A stretch of DNA of 64,000 bases from Hybos culiciformis (lineage: Eukaryota > Arthropoda > Insecta > Diptera > Hybotidae): NCBI GenBank assembly GCA_964007475.1, contig OZ023273.1:744001-808000 (forward strand), written 5' to 3'. Shown here piece by piece: positions 12,970 to 25,804 of this stretch. The notes under the pieces were generated by a model that had not been told where the DNA came from, ran no database searches, and was given only the letters and a program-made list of their open reading frames with translations. Made by a program: the position numbers and the translations under genes. Numbering within the stretch: position 1 is the stretch's first letter; each line of letters starts with the position of its first letter.

Positions 12970-15299
12970 CTGAAATAAAAATAAAATCATTGATTATTAT
13001 TTTAAGGTCTACTGATGGTGAAACTATTTAATTGATTTACTCTGATAAAATGATTACTTTGTTTCCATTTTCAGTTGATTAAAAAACAAAAACCTAATTT
13101 TATTATAAAAATTTTTAGAATAAAAATAATCTTATTATTACAATGTTGTAAATGTATCTAATTCTGTTTAAAGGAAAAAGATAATTTATAAATTTATGAT
13201 TTACAAATTAAGATAACGATTAAATAATAAATATGCAATTTATTGTTTTTTTTATATTTTTATAAAAAATAAATTTAAAATTAAATTTAAATTTTTATGA
13301 AGGTCGTTAATATTTTTTTTTATCTAAATTTTATGGTTGATATTTAAACATGTAAGTTTCAAGTCAATAATTTGATTGTGTTATATATTTTTTTTTTATA
13401 ACAAACACCTACTACAAATAAATTAAATGTTTACATCGCAAAGTGACATTCATTTCGAATTAGAAATATATATCAAATAAAAATCAAACAAAATAAAAAC
13501 ATTTTTTTTCTTATGTTTGTTTATTTTGTTTTTATTAAGAAAAAAATTTTTCGTTAAAGATTTTGTTTCGAAATTTTAATAAATTGATGTGAATAATAAC
13601 ATAGCATACGCATACGCTTACCCTATATGTCATATCCCGCTAAAGTTTATAAAATAATATTGTAAAATTTTTCAGAGCTCTTAATCGCTGGCGTTAATCA
13701 GTGTTAATTTAAGACAAGCTGTCTCCTCTAGAAAATTTTTGATTTGAGAATGATTAAATCAAGGTTGTGGAATTTAAAAAAAAAATGAATGTCCGTCCAT
13801 AATGTCTAGCCAAAATAAAATAAGAATTTTATAAAATTTTCTGTATTGGCAGAAATTCAAAATGAAATAATTAATGTGCAGACAAAATGCAATTTCTATT
13901 AATTTTCAACTTTTGTTTTATTGTATAAGGTTATTCAATATTTATGTATAAATTTAAAGGTATTTTACACAATATACAAATCAATTTTAAAAATAAAGCA
14001 ATTTTCATTAATAATAAGTCTATTTTTATTACCAGAAATATTATTAAAATATAGTTCAAAATACTTGAGAAATTGCCCTCAATATTTATTAAGAATTTCA
14101 AAAATTTCTATAAATATTTTGTGAATAATAGAATAGGAGACATTTTCAAAAATTACAAAAAAAGAATTTTATACCTATGTATCTGTCTTATGTTATTATT
14201 GCAGCTCAGCCATATAATACTCATAATGATGCTAAGAAATTTTTGTGTTAAGACTAAAAATTGAGGTAATTCGTGTAGAAAATTATTAGCAGCTTCGATA
14301 CAGAGTGTGTTTTATTATTTACGCTTGCATTAATAATAACATTAAGTCAAATACATTTGCACTAAGACGTTGCACTAAGTTGAAAATGAAATTAAGCACA
14401 TTATTTATAGATTGTTTTTTCTATTCCCTACTCTGTACGTTTATTATAGTTTTTTTTATATGTATATAATGTACTTAATGAAATTATAATTTTGCGGCAT
14501 AGCTTAGAACTCTAGCTTTACAAAATTTGTTTAGTTGAATAAGTTCTAATCAATTTCTAAATATTAAGATTTTCCGAGGCATTTAAAATTAACATAATTA
14601 TTATAAAAAAATGCTTAATAAATAGATGCATATTTGAAACAATATATTTCTTTGATGGATCAAACTACATTTGCCTATCTAGAAGAAGGTATAATATATG
14701 ATTTACATTTATAATAATCATATCATTGATTTGTAATGAGTTAAAAACAATTTTTTTTTTGTTATGGTTATGAATGACGGTTTTGTTTAGTTTTAATAAA
14801 AACGCCCTTTTCTTTTAAAATATTTTATTGATATCGGCATTCTATGTAGCATTTTAAGTGTGGTCATTTATTTAAAATTTTATTGATAAAAACGTTTTAA
14901 TTAAATCTGATTAACCGTTATGTGTTTTGTTTACAGAATTTTAGAATTTTTTTTTTTTTTTAATTGAATTATATTTTTTTTTAATTTCTGTTCTTTTCAT
15001 AATAATGTATCTTAATTATTTGATGGAGTTAAAAATGTTGATTGGTAAATCTTTTGTATAATTAAGTGATTTTATGGGATCTTAATTAAATATTTGGATT
15101 GTTTTTATTGAAAAGTTTTTCTTTGTTTGATACTGATTTTAATATTATGACAATAATAATGGACCGAAATAATTAAAAGATTGTTAGAATTTGTATTAAA
15201 AATCAAGTCAGGACTATCTTTAATCTGTTTAAATCTTATTTATATAAAAAACTATCCGGATCAAATTTTACAATTCCTTCCTAAATTCAATACCTTTTA

Positions 15300-15516
15300 C
15301 CATAGATTAAGAATACAGAAAGATTGGAAGTTTCATACAACATTTTTTCAGTATTTTTTGGTATTTTTATGTGAAGGTGTTAGTAAAACTAAATAAAATT
15401 CTTTTCATATATTGATAATTATCACGTATTTTATTTTGTTTTACTAACACATTCACATATAAATACCAAAAATAATGTCGTATGAAGCTTCCCATCTTTC
15501 TGTATTCTTAATATGC
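15300..15516. mobile_element. foldback MITE, family CCATAGATT, copy 1
   Basis: A 217-bp near-palindrome starting CCATAGATTAAGAATAC. Each arm carries TTTGGTATTTTTATGTGAAG and TTAGTAAAACTAAATAAAAT, with TTGATAATTATCA at the centre. TTTTA directly flanks both sides (15295-15299 and 15517-15521). The right tip is mutated to AATATGC. The small ORF at 15181-15396 overlaps it and is not a gene. Confidence 0.85.
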
Positions 15517-17427
15517 TTTTACTTAATATCTTTTTGCTAAATCAGATTGGTTTTATAAGGAAATCAAGCCTCCTAAAAGTACGCAATTCCGTTTCCAATC
15601 ATTGGCGCTTAATGTTACAAAAAAATTTTTTTTTTTTGGAAAATTTAAACTAGGTGTACATTTATGTACATGTATTTATTAAATTTTCGGATTTTTATAA
15701 TTTAATTTCATTACGTAAAATATTAAAATTATAATTTTAATAATTTGACAAAGATTTTAAATACTTTGTGATTCTTTTCGATATGATTAGCTAATTGAAA
15801 TTATTAATCGTGATAATTTTATTAAATTATAATTTGAAAGTGATTTATAAAATAAGCACATACAATATGTACATGTATGTTCGTATGTAGGTAGATACAC
15901 TTTTTAGTTTAGGTATCTAAATATATATACTTTTTTTTTTTAAATAAAATATAATTTTTTGTTTATGGTATACCGTAATTTTATTCTTTATAATAACGAA
16001 ATAAGATCCATATTATGTTAATTATCATTATCATGTACCTATTTCACATGACATGTAACTACTATGTTCATTTTTAGAATATAAATGTTTATTTCGTCGA
16101 TTTCACATACTGAATAATAAAAAGTACATATTTTGTTTTGCCATAGTCTGTATAAGTATATATAGTTTATTTGAAAATATTGTATTTATTTTTTATTATA
16201 TTTCACATTTAGAAAAAATTAGTGAATCGGATGAATCTGATCCAGCAATTATTCAAAATAAAGAAAATAGAGGTTAAACGTTAGTTTGGACCCTTGTAGG
16301 GAATATAAATAAATATTTTAAGGTTATGTCCCTCATTTTAAGAAACCGCACCAAATTAAGTCATCCACTAGTTCAATTTGAACTATGTACATAGAAAAAA
16401 AAATACAGAAAGTATAGCTGTCGCAGCTATATTTTTTTTTCAGTGTAGGAGCTAAAAATTTTATATATAATGTTGTGAATGTTTTAGCGGCTTAACTAAA
16501 GAAATGTTAATGTTTACTTGATTATGATTGTTACTTGTTAGCTTGTAACCTCTAATTATAATTGATAACGTAAATTTATAGTTTTTCTTATCAAAACATC
16601 GTATGCAATGCAACTGATTCTGCTGTCATATTTGACGGAGGTAAATAATAATGAATAAAAATTTCTAGTGGTAATAATTAATTATTATTAATATGGTATT
16701 ATTTTTATCTTGAAAATAAACTTTACATCTTATTCGAAAAATTTGTTTAATTTACTATCAATTAATTCTTGATTGTTTATAGTAGGTACTTTGATTGAAA
16801 TATATATAATTGTTTGTCATAAATTTGACAAAAAAAATTTCTTTATTTGTGTTAAAGACACCCACCGGAATTTCAATCACATTAAATTGGCATTATTTTT
16901 TTTTTTTTTATAAAAATGAGTTCATTTCAATCCATTTTAAAACATAACATTCAGTACAGTACAGGGTTTAAAAAACTCTTATGTAAATATTTTTTTAAAA
17001 TTTTTATTATTTGTTATTCGCGTAATTGGAATAATAAATAATAATTTTTTTTTCTTAATATTTTTTATTTAAATTATTAAACCAATTCTTTTCTTAAAAC
17101 TTTCTATTAAACTGCAAAAAATAATAATAAAGAAATAATCAAAACCAAATTTATATTCATCAAATGTGTCACATAATTTCCAAAAATAAATTCATCTATT
17201 AACACTTTTTTACATATCGCCTTATTTGATTTAATTTTAATTTGCCATTATTCGTAAGAATTTAGGGTGAACTGCAAAAAAAAATTGGGGTGTATGGATA
17301 AATAATATAACTTTTCATATCTCCAGTAGTCCAGTATTATTACTAAATAAATTATAAAAATAAAAAATGTTGATATTTTGACTACATGAATAAAAATACT
17401 TTAAAGTACAATTTACATTTTTGTATA

Positions 17428-17757
17428 TTATCATAAAGGAAGTATAAATAAAGGAATTAGTCCCATACAAAAAATGATAATAAAAATAGTGAAACAAAAA
17501 ATCCATATCACAACCCCATGAGCTTTTTTTTTTGTATTTTTTAGACTTCCACTCTCACAAAAGTTTTTAAAACTTTAAAAATTGTATAGAACTGTTGTTA
17601 TTTTTTAAGTTTTAAGAGCATTTGTGAGAGTGGAATTCTCAAAAAATACAAAAAAAAAGCTCATGGGGTTGTGATATGGATCTTTTGTTTCACTATTTTT
17701 ATTTTCATTTTTTGTATGGGACTAATTCCTCTATTTATACTTCCTTTATGATATTAT
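17428..17757. mobile_element. long inverted-repeat foldback element
   Basis: Left arm 17428-17575 and right arm 17607-17757 are reverse complements with few differences (for example TATCATAAAGGAAGTATAAA and CCCATGAGCTTTTTTTTTG on the left). A spacer of about 30 bp separates them. It abuts a TTATA-rich microsatellite on the right. The superfamily is unknown. Confidence 0.85.
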
Positions 17758-17885
17758 AATATATTATATTATATTATATTATAACATATTATATTATATT
17801 ATTTTATATTATATTACATGTATTATATTTTATTTTATTATATTATATGTATTATATTACTTTATTATATTATAAATAACATTAT
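17757..17885. repeat. ATATT/TATTA microsatellite
   Basis: Run of 5-bp TATAT/TATTA units, degraded towards the right, directly adjoining the long inverted repeat. Confidence 0.8.
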
Positions 17886-18277
17886 AATACAAATTTTTTA
17901 TCAAATACATTAATACGTACGTATAACCAGGGCTTTTTTTGTACCGGAGCTCACCGGAGCGCAGCTCCGGTAAATATAAATTAAATAAAAAATAAAAAAC
18001 CAATTCTTATTAGATTAAAAAAATTGTCGTTATTTTTCTCATGAGAAAAATTCGTAATAAACAATAATTTTTATCTAATAAAAATTTTAAATCATAGATT
18101 TGCTATAACTAGGTTTGCGATTGCTATTTTTTGGTTGCTATTTTTTTTCTATATTTTTTGTCTAGTTACCTATTCTGCGATTACTAATTATTCTACGTTA
18201 CTTTGAAGATTTCAGGAAGTGAAGAATTTAAATTTATTTTTCAAAGTGTCACTTATAATATAGTTTTTAAATATATC

Positions 18278-18758
18278 CAGCGCAGGATTTACGAATAGGA
18301 ACACTAGGCGCCTGCCTAGGGTGGCAGATTTGAAGGAGCGGCAAAATATAACATAAAACCGATAAAAAAAAAAAAAATCAAATAAATAAATTTTTCTATT
18401 TGTAGAATTGAATATGTAACTAATCTACAAAAAAATAATAAGAACGTATTTCGAAACTAGCATAATTGTTCTGCTGGAAGCTTGTTTTCTTATTTGAATA
18501 GAATTAAAACTTATCTTCGATCACAATTGAAAGAAACGAAATTAAATTACATTTCAATTATGCACATCGAGAACGAAGTGTTAAAAAAAATTTTATTTGA
18601 AGATACATTCGATAAATTCATAAATAAAAAAATTAAAAAAAAGAATAAGTAAATTGAATAAGTAAATTAAATAATACAGTTTGTTTCTTATTTAAATTAC
18701 AATCACACTGAAACTCTCAAAAAGTGCCTAGGGGCGGCATATTCATAAATCCGCCCTG
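18278..18758. mobile_element. hAT MITE nested inside the larger hAT element
   Basis: A 481-bp insert with TIRs CAGCGCAGGATTTACGAATA and, on the other strand, CAGGGCGGATTTATGAATA, flanked by a perfect 8-bp duplication AATATATC (18270-18277, 18759-18766). Subterminal CCTAGGGNGGCA motifs are present at both ends. Confidence 0.9.
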
Positions 18759-18887
18759 AATATATCCCAAGAATATGAAAATAATAAATAGTTATTTTAA
18801 TACCCTACCAAAAAAACTTAGAGGAGGCGAGATATGTAACGCATAGAAAGTTTCTTGCAATGTTCGAACGCCTAATCCGCCTATTAA

Positions 18888-19378
18888 GAGCCCTCACTGC
18901 GCAAAATGGGTCTTGGTTTTGCTTTGATTCTAGAGTTAATACAATCTCGACTGAAGTGATTTTTTGATATGTTAGACAGTATATGAGGCGGATATGAGAC
19001 AGTATGTGAGGCGGATTTTTTAAATTTTGAGTTTTGTTGGCCCAAATGAGCCTTAGAAAAACTTGAACATATTTGCTGAGATTATGCAGTAAAGGAAAAA
19101 GATAATAAAAAATCTCAAACGCAGAAATAAAGAGAATTTTGAATTTCTTAAATTTCCTAAACAATTTTAATTTAGTTTCATTTATTTCTAAAATTTTTTC
19201 AATTTTTTTGATAAATTCGAATTTTTGCACAGAAATAAAATTCAAATATAGTTTTGTGATTTTCTCGTAGAGGTGTTTTCGTACATTTTTTGTCGCATTT
19301 TTCACGGCCGTTTATTTTCTGTAAAATAAAACAAAAAAAACTGCAAAAATAGAAAACAGAATTTCACGTCGAGGGCTC
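18888..19378. mobile_element. TTAA-site element with GAGCCCTC ends, nested in the hAT element
   Basis: A 491-bp insert starting GAGCCCTCACTGCGC and ending ACGTCGAGGGCTC, flanked on both sides by TTAA (18884-18887, 19379-19382). TTAA duplications are used by piggyBac and Kolobok elements; the ends are too short to choose between them. Confidence 0.75.
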
Positions 19379-19501
19379 TTAATATTAATGTACAATACAA
19401 TCAACAGAAATTCAATTTCTGTATCAGTTTTCATTCTATAGAATTAAAAATAATATAGCGTTCCGGTAAATATTTTTTTCCAAAAAAAGCCCTGCGTATA
19501 A

Positions 19502-19712
19502 CCATAGATTAAGAATATTCTTAGCTTCGTACGACATTATTTTTGGTATTTTCATGTGAATGTGTTAGTAAAACAAAATAAAATACGTGATAATTATCAA
19601 TGTATGAAATGAATTTTATTTAGTTTTACTAACACCCTCACATAAAAATACCAAAAAAGACTGAAAAAATTTTGTATGAAGCTATAAATCTTTCTGTATT
19701 CTTAATCTATGG
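19502..19712. mobile_element. foldback MITE, family CCATAGATT, copy 2
   Basis: A 211-bp palindromic element from CCATAGATTAAGAATA to TATTCTTAATCTATGG, flanked by TATAA on both sides (19497-19501 and 19713-19717). Central TGATAATTATCA is shared with the other copies. The hAT element inserted exactly at its left junction. Confidence 0.9.
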
Positions 19713-22700
19713 TATAACCGACATGTTTTTCATGTAAAATTTGTTTAAATCAATATTTGCAGCAGAATAATATTTGATGATCGAATTTAAAAACATTCCC
19801 ATCTATCATATAACATTAGAAAAGGTGTAAGAACACAATTTTGACAATTATTCCCTCTTTGAACACTTTTTATATGTACTTAATTGACACTTTTTCACAG
19901 GCACAAAAACTAATTTAGATTTCTCATATCATTTTATTTATACTGTGAAATTTAATTAATGACGTTGTAAAATTTCTACATAAATTATTATGTTTAAAGC
20001 AGGCTCCTCCAATTTGTTTTTAATTAAAAGTTAATGTCAAATGTCATTTTCAATTATGCACATTATTAATTTAATTGTTATTAGTCGCAAAGACAAGACA
20101 AGGTCATTTTTTGTCAAAAATAAAAAGAACCCTTGACAATAATTTTTTAGAAGAAGGTTCAATAAAAATTTTTTTTTTGTTATTTTTGAAAAAAATTTAA
20201 AGAATTTTTTTTCTATTGAGAGGAATTTATTTTTTATTTTTAATTTAGAAAATAAATTGAGAAATTAATTCTAATACAATTAGAATTTTATTTTAATTTA
20301 AAATTTTATGCTTTCTTAATTGAAATACAAAAGAAAATGAAAAATACTTTTGTAAAATATAATTTGACAAATTGGTTAATCAGATTCAAAAATACGTATA
20401 CATAAAAAAAAATTTAAGTGTCTTATCTTTCGGAAAAAAAAAAATAATATCAGTCCAATTAAGTTTAATAAACATTATTATTATCAAATAATTTAATTAA
20501 AGTATTTAAAATACATAATATATAGTTGGTGGTTATTTATATTATTGTTTATTTTTTTTTTTAATAAAATCGTTAAATAAATTGAGAATGATTAGATTAT
20601 CAAGGATTGGAAAATTTCTTATAATGTCGAATGCTGCTAAATAATATACATTTATCATTTATAAAATGTTTTCAGATATTAGTATTTTTATTTTAGGTTT
20701 TTTATTTTACATAATATTTTTCAGTAAATTTTTTATGATAATTTTAGTTATTTTATCGGTTTTCTGAGCATGTTGTCAGTATCCTAAATTGCTGTCGCTT
20801 GATTTAAGCTTTATGAATTCACATAAAATAATATTATATTTCGATCATAAATAAGGGGAGTTATTAAAATTTATTGAATACGTCTTTTCATTAAGGCTAA
20901 AAAGCTATGAGTAATTCATTCATATAATTAAGTTCTGTTGTCTTAAAAAATACATAACACTGAATGTTATATTTATATAATAAACACAGGTTTGACACAA
21001 AAATGTCAATTATTTTTTATAACAACCAACCAATAAAGTTAAGGCTAAAAAAACTATGTTGATTTGATATTATGTGAGTTTAATCAAATTTTATATATTT
21101 TCGAAATCTTCTTGTTAATTTCGGAATTAATGGATTCCAATATTCAACGAATCCAATAATTTCAAACTGATAAGCGTATTTAAATATTGAATTTAATTTA
21201 TAACATTTAAATTTTGAAATAAAAAGTTAGAAAATTTCTACTGTCTTAAGGTTCTTATTATTATTTTTTCGGAATCTTAGTTATAATATATAATATCTTA
21301 TTCAAATCTTTTTGTCACCATAGAGCTTTAAATGAAACATGACAAATAAACAAAATTTTGTCAAATGAACAAATTTCTTTGAATATTGAAATAAAAATGT
21401 TTATCATATATAAGTCAAATATTCATTTTTATAATTTTGTTTAGATAACAAATTTATGACCAATGCATTTATGTGGCTATTAATAATAAAATTATTGTTG
21501 GAAAAAAAAACATAACAATTTTTTTTTCAAACTAAAATACTTTTGCTCTTAAATATTTGATATTTTTAATTCATTTGTATTTTTGTTCGTTTTGTGAATA
21601 ATATCTTAAGAAAAAAATATATTGATATGTATATATTTAGCATAACGAAAAAAAAAAAACATACATACATTTTTTTATGAAATTAATAATTTTATATATG
21701 TATATAAAAAAATTAATATTAAATTATTGAAAAATATTTAGGTCGAATTTTGGAAATTCACGTAAGATTTAATTAGATACATACTTAGAATCACTCTTAA
21801 TTGAAATTTAGAGTGGTTTTAACTTAATATTGTTCATTTTGTATAGCATTTGTTGCCATTATTATTGCTATTAGCGTGCAATATCTATAAATTAAAATGG
21901 GCATGCACAATTCTACATTAATAATTATGCACAATTTTATTTTATTTTGAAATCGAATAAAACGGTTGAAGTTCAATAACAATTTAATATATAATAAAAT
22001 CAGGTATGTTAGCATTATATGTTTGAATTATCAAACAAGCAATATACCTATTTCAAATATAAAAAAATGGTTCAAAGAAAAGAACGAACGATTCGATCAG
22101 TCAAAATGTGAATATATTTGGGCAAAAAATTACGTTATGTTCCAAATTAATTAATAAATAAAATAAATACTAATAACATATTATTGAAAAATTTGTTATT
22201 TTATTTTTAAATTTTTATAGAAATATGATAATAAAAAATAATATGCTAAAAAAAATAAATGTAGCGAATAAAATATGTGAAAAGTTATTGGTGCATAAAA
22301 ATTAAATTTTTGACATTGAAATTCATAATCCCCAAATATGTTTAATATTTTATAATTTTTATAAATTTAATTTTTTTATATATATTTTTACTTTACTAGT
22401 TACTACTACACTATGTATGTATCTATAATTGTATAATTATGAGTATTTTTGTTTATTTTTTATATTGTCCAACCTCTTTCTGTTAATAATTCATAATAAC
22501 ATTTATAAGCTTTCTAATTCTACCACTATGTTCTCTACGAATTCCAAATCTTTTAAAATTATAAATTAATTGTGCTTATCGTATTTGAATACTAGCATAC
22601 CAAATTTGATGAAACAATGATTTTTAAAATATGCTTTAATTCGTGTGGTTCGTTAGTTAACTATATAATCTTAATAAATATTATTGACCTTATCCAGTTT

Positions 22701-23706
22701 CTTCAGCGCTTTGATTTAAATCGCATTATGCTTCGAAATTAATATGTCTAGTTAAAGGTTAAGGCTGAATGGATACGATTTGAATTCACTTTAAATTTTC
22801 ATATATTTTAAACGAAACTTTTATCAATTCTTTTCTTATGAAAAGATATTCCACTCAAATCAGTTGAGTAATTTAGCCTTTGGCATAATTATATTGCCCA
22901 TTGAAACTAATTTCTAATAAGAAGTTAACTTTAATGAAAAGCGATGGCTTGAATATTTTTTTTTTTAACAAATTATGGTTTTGTTGACTTAATCTATACA
23001 ATTTTTACGGTAGCTCATATAATTAATTTTTATGATTAGATCATCAATGTTTGGTTTGAAAATTTAATTATACTGAAATTATAATGCAGACATGCATTAT
23101 TTATTTAAAAAAAAAAAAATCAATTTATTGAATTAAAAATTTCTTGCATCAGCAGGATTATATTTCGAAATAAATATGCTTAGTAATTTAATAAAATCAT
23201 ACTGGCATTGATTTATTTATAAAAATTGCATTAAAAGAATGATAAATGATAGGCAAGATCGTTATTAAAGGTTTTTTCTTTCCAAAGTTTAATAACCAAA
23301 AAAAAAAACATTACATTATGCTCTAATAATAGAATACATTTAAATTTTAGATTAATGTTAAAGTTTAACTTTTTGGAATTATATAGCCTCCATTAAAGAC
23401 AAGATTATTTTACAAGCGGAATTGTTTTATTTTCTTGTTACATTAAGAAAATTTATTAAATTCTCACTTATATTTAAAATAATTTTGTTCAATTATTAAT
23501 AATTGGTTGTACAGAATTTTCATCATTTGCAAAAAATATTCTTATCTCATTTATATTGTAACCTAATTTTGTGTTTATAAAGATAACAATACTACATAAA
23601 ATTTATGATTAAATATTATTTTAATATCCAATTGTATTTTGTTTCAAAACAAATAAGAACATGTAAAAACATAATACAACCAAGCGAAAGCCTGAAATCA
23701 ATATAC

Positions 23707-23725
23707 CTGCTGTAATTTGATGCAT
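23707..23725 (-). CDS. candidate first coding exon of the M1 aminopeptidase
   Basis: A 19-bp stretch reads ATG plus five codons (MHQITA) and one base before a GTATAT donor. Its phase exactly matches what the anchor exon needs, giving [16 protein letters not shown]. The implied intron is about 10.7 kb. The phase match could be chance, since a short ATG-to-donor stretch is common in AT-rich DNA. RNA evidence is needed to confirm it. Confidence 0.35.
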
Positions 23726-23830
23726 AACTTAAAAATATGAACTACCCGCAAATGAAGAACAAAAATTTTTTATTCAAATTAATTTATAAAAATAAATACT
23801 TAATAATAGTTATACTTTTTTTCTATAATA

Positions 23831-25266
23831 TTACAGCTTTATTAAAAATTTCCTCCTAAGCGATGTAATTTTCGTCTTTCTGGAACAAACTTTGCAAAAT
23901 TTTTGATTAAATTTTTGTGATTGATCATCACATTTTTGTTCGCACACATCACTGACATTTGTTTGACAACCTTTTTTACAGAACTCTTCACTAATTTCGA
24001 TGTCATCAGGTGAATTGCATTTTTCTTCACAGATTTCCTCAGGAAAGACATTACACCTGTTTGTGCAAAAAACATAATTTTCATTAAATTCAAATTTATC
24101 TTTGGCACATTTTGATTCACATAGATCGAATTGAAATTCATAACAATTATGTTCGCAATATTCATAATTTTGTAGAAAATTTATGGTTGTATTACAATTT
24201 TTATTACATAAATTTCGAACTATTCCCTTGCAGCCCTTCAGACAAAAATATCGATATCCCCTATAGTATCTAGCCTCTCCGCATTTGTCATCGCATATTT
24301 CTTTCGGATACTCATTGCAATACAAAAAACATAAATCTCTATTTTTCCTTAAAATGTCATCATAAGTGTTGCACTTTTCTTTACAAATTCTGGGCCCCAA
24401 GCCATCGCAAAATCTTTGACAATAATCAAAATTCAGAACAAGGTCACTATTTGATCGGCATTCATTTTTACATAAATCAGCACTCAAGTGATCACAATTA
24501 TATTTGCAAAATAATTTATTTGTTAAATAAATGTCAGTTCGACTACATTCTTTCGGACAAACCGTGGACTTTTTATCGCAATTATCATTACAAAATTGAT
24601 CAAAATAATTAGAAATAGAGCTACAATTTCTTTCGCAATCTGCTTCAGGCAGTCCTTGAACTGGATTGTCACTATAATTTGGACTAACGCTAACAATGCA
24701 TTTTAACGATAATAAAATTTGAATCTGAAATGTTTGAAATTTTAAACCGTGAATTTTTTGTAGTAGGTATGTATATAAAAATATAAATTATTTACTTTAA
24801 TATACATATATATTTTTTATTTCTATTTTTAGTTGTTATATTAAAAGTTTTTATTTCGAATGCATATCGTATATGGTTACATGCAATTACGAAATCCATT
24901 ATAGTTTGAATAAATTTCATTTGTCCCAAATTAAACTGATCCCTATCTTTATTTTAAAAAAACAAGCTATACCAATTATTTACTTAATTAAAAAATGCTT
25001 ATTAAAATATTTGTACAATGTTTAAGTATTTATTTTCTAATTCCAATTGAAAGTACGACTTTACGTTATTTTTAAAGGAACAAATTATAATTTTTTATAT
25101 ATTTTTTTCATTCTTAATGTTTACCAATATTACATATTGAAAAATATTTCTCATTAATAATGAAAGTTGTTTAATTGTTAGTATAATAGGCACTTATTTA
25201 TTATAATTATTCTATTTTTTATTTATTTACCAAATTTAATTTTACTATTTTTGATGTCAGAGTCAT
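23831..25266 (-). CDS. P1: secreted tandem CX3C-hairpin protein
   Basis: Two exons. Exon 1 (25266-25231) encodes MTLTSKIVKLNL up to a GTAAAT donor; exon 2 (24724-23831) follows the acceptor tttcag and continues phase 0 with IQILLSLKCIVSVS, completing a signal peptide. The mature protein has nine units of C-x3-C-x10-14-C-x3-C separated by 6-7 residues (CERNC..CNDNC through CEQKC..CKVC), about 35 cysteines. It is probably secreted and disulfide-rich, with no catalytic motif. A start at the internal MSADLCKNEC would cut off the signal peptide and two units, so I reject it. The C-terminus ends in a basic tail and lacks the SCLG tail of its paralogues. Function unknown. Confidence 0.85.
24725..25230 (-). 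other. P1 signal-peptide intron
   Basis: A 506-bp GT-AG intron (GTAAAT donor, tttcag acceptor) separating the short first exon from the large exon. No other feature seen. Confidence 0.75.
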
Positions 25267-25804
25267 GTTTGTAACTCTTAAAAGAAATTTATTGGACTAA
25301 ATTCAATAATAATTTTTTTTTCATTTTTATACTTCTTTACCAAATTTATGCAAGACTTAACTGTTTCAAGGCTTTTACATTTTTTTTTTGATAAAGATGT
25401 AAATCTATATATTATAAATAAAATATATATTAATTATATGCACAATCAATTAATTATAATGACAAAGATGAGGCCTAAATATAACAAAACTATATAAAAT
25501 GAAGAGATTTGCTTAAATCAAGATTAGTTGGTATTTAATTTTATAATTTTAAAACATTGAATATTAGTTCGGATAAAATGATTAGAGAATATTTTTTGTT
25601 ATTTTCTACCACATTTTCTACAAATAAGACTTAAGCGCTTATACAAATAATAATAAAAAAAATTCAATAATTACTTTCTTAATCTACGCCTTAATTTTTT
25701 ATCCAATGAATTTAACAGAATAATTTAATATATGAGGCAAGTAATTCAGTTTTAAAATATCGTCTACATGTTACTTTAAGATTTGATTTCCGGAAAACTA
25801 AAAT

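Larger units (their letters stand above)
17928..19494. mobile_element. non-autonomous hAT element, 1567 bp, itself hit twice
   Basis: Perfect 14-bp TIRs, CAGGGCTTTTTTTG on the left and CAAAAAAAGCCCTG on the right, are flanked by the perfect 8-bp duplication CGTATAAC (17920-17927 and 19495-19502), the hAT signature. Subterminal CCGGAGC/GCTCCGGTAAAT motifs occur at both ends. No transposase is visible. The 166-codon minus-strand ORF at 18805-19305 crosses a second inserted element and has no recognisable motif. Confidence 0.93.
12970..23706 (-). other. gene-free stretch upstream of the anchor exon, possible intron
   Basis: About 10.7 kb of AT-rich sequence with no supportable coding region other than transposon-derived ORFs. 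Mobile elements inside it are a foldback at 15300-15516, a long inverted repeat at 17428-17757, an AT microsatellite at 17757-17885, and the nested stack at 17920-19717. From 19718 to 23706 I see nothing beyond AT-rich sequence. Confidence 0.6.

Noticed and set aside
16213..16273. Plus-strand mini-exon reading EKISESDESDPAIIQNKEN
   Set aside because: It has an acceptor-like and a donor-like edge, but nothing on either side to join it to; isolated and short.
18805..19305. 166-codon minus-strand ORF as a transposase
   Set aside because: No DDE or zinc-finger signature, and it crosses the border of a nested 491-bp element, so it is composite.
21966..22154. 62-codon plus-strand ORF
   Set aside because: No recognisable domain, no neighbouring exon, and composition typical of the surrounding AT-rich DNA.
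23842..24165. Overlapping 107-codon frame within P1
   Set aside because: Shadow of P1 in another frame; it lacks the cysteine pattern.
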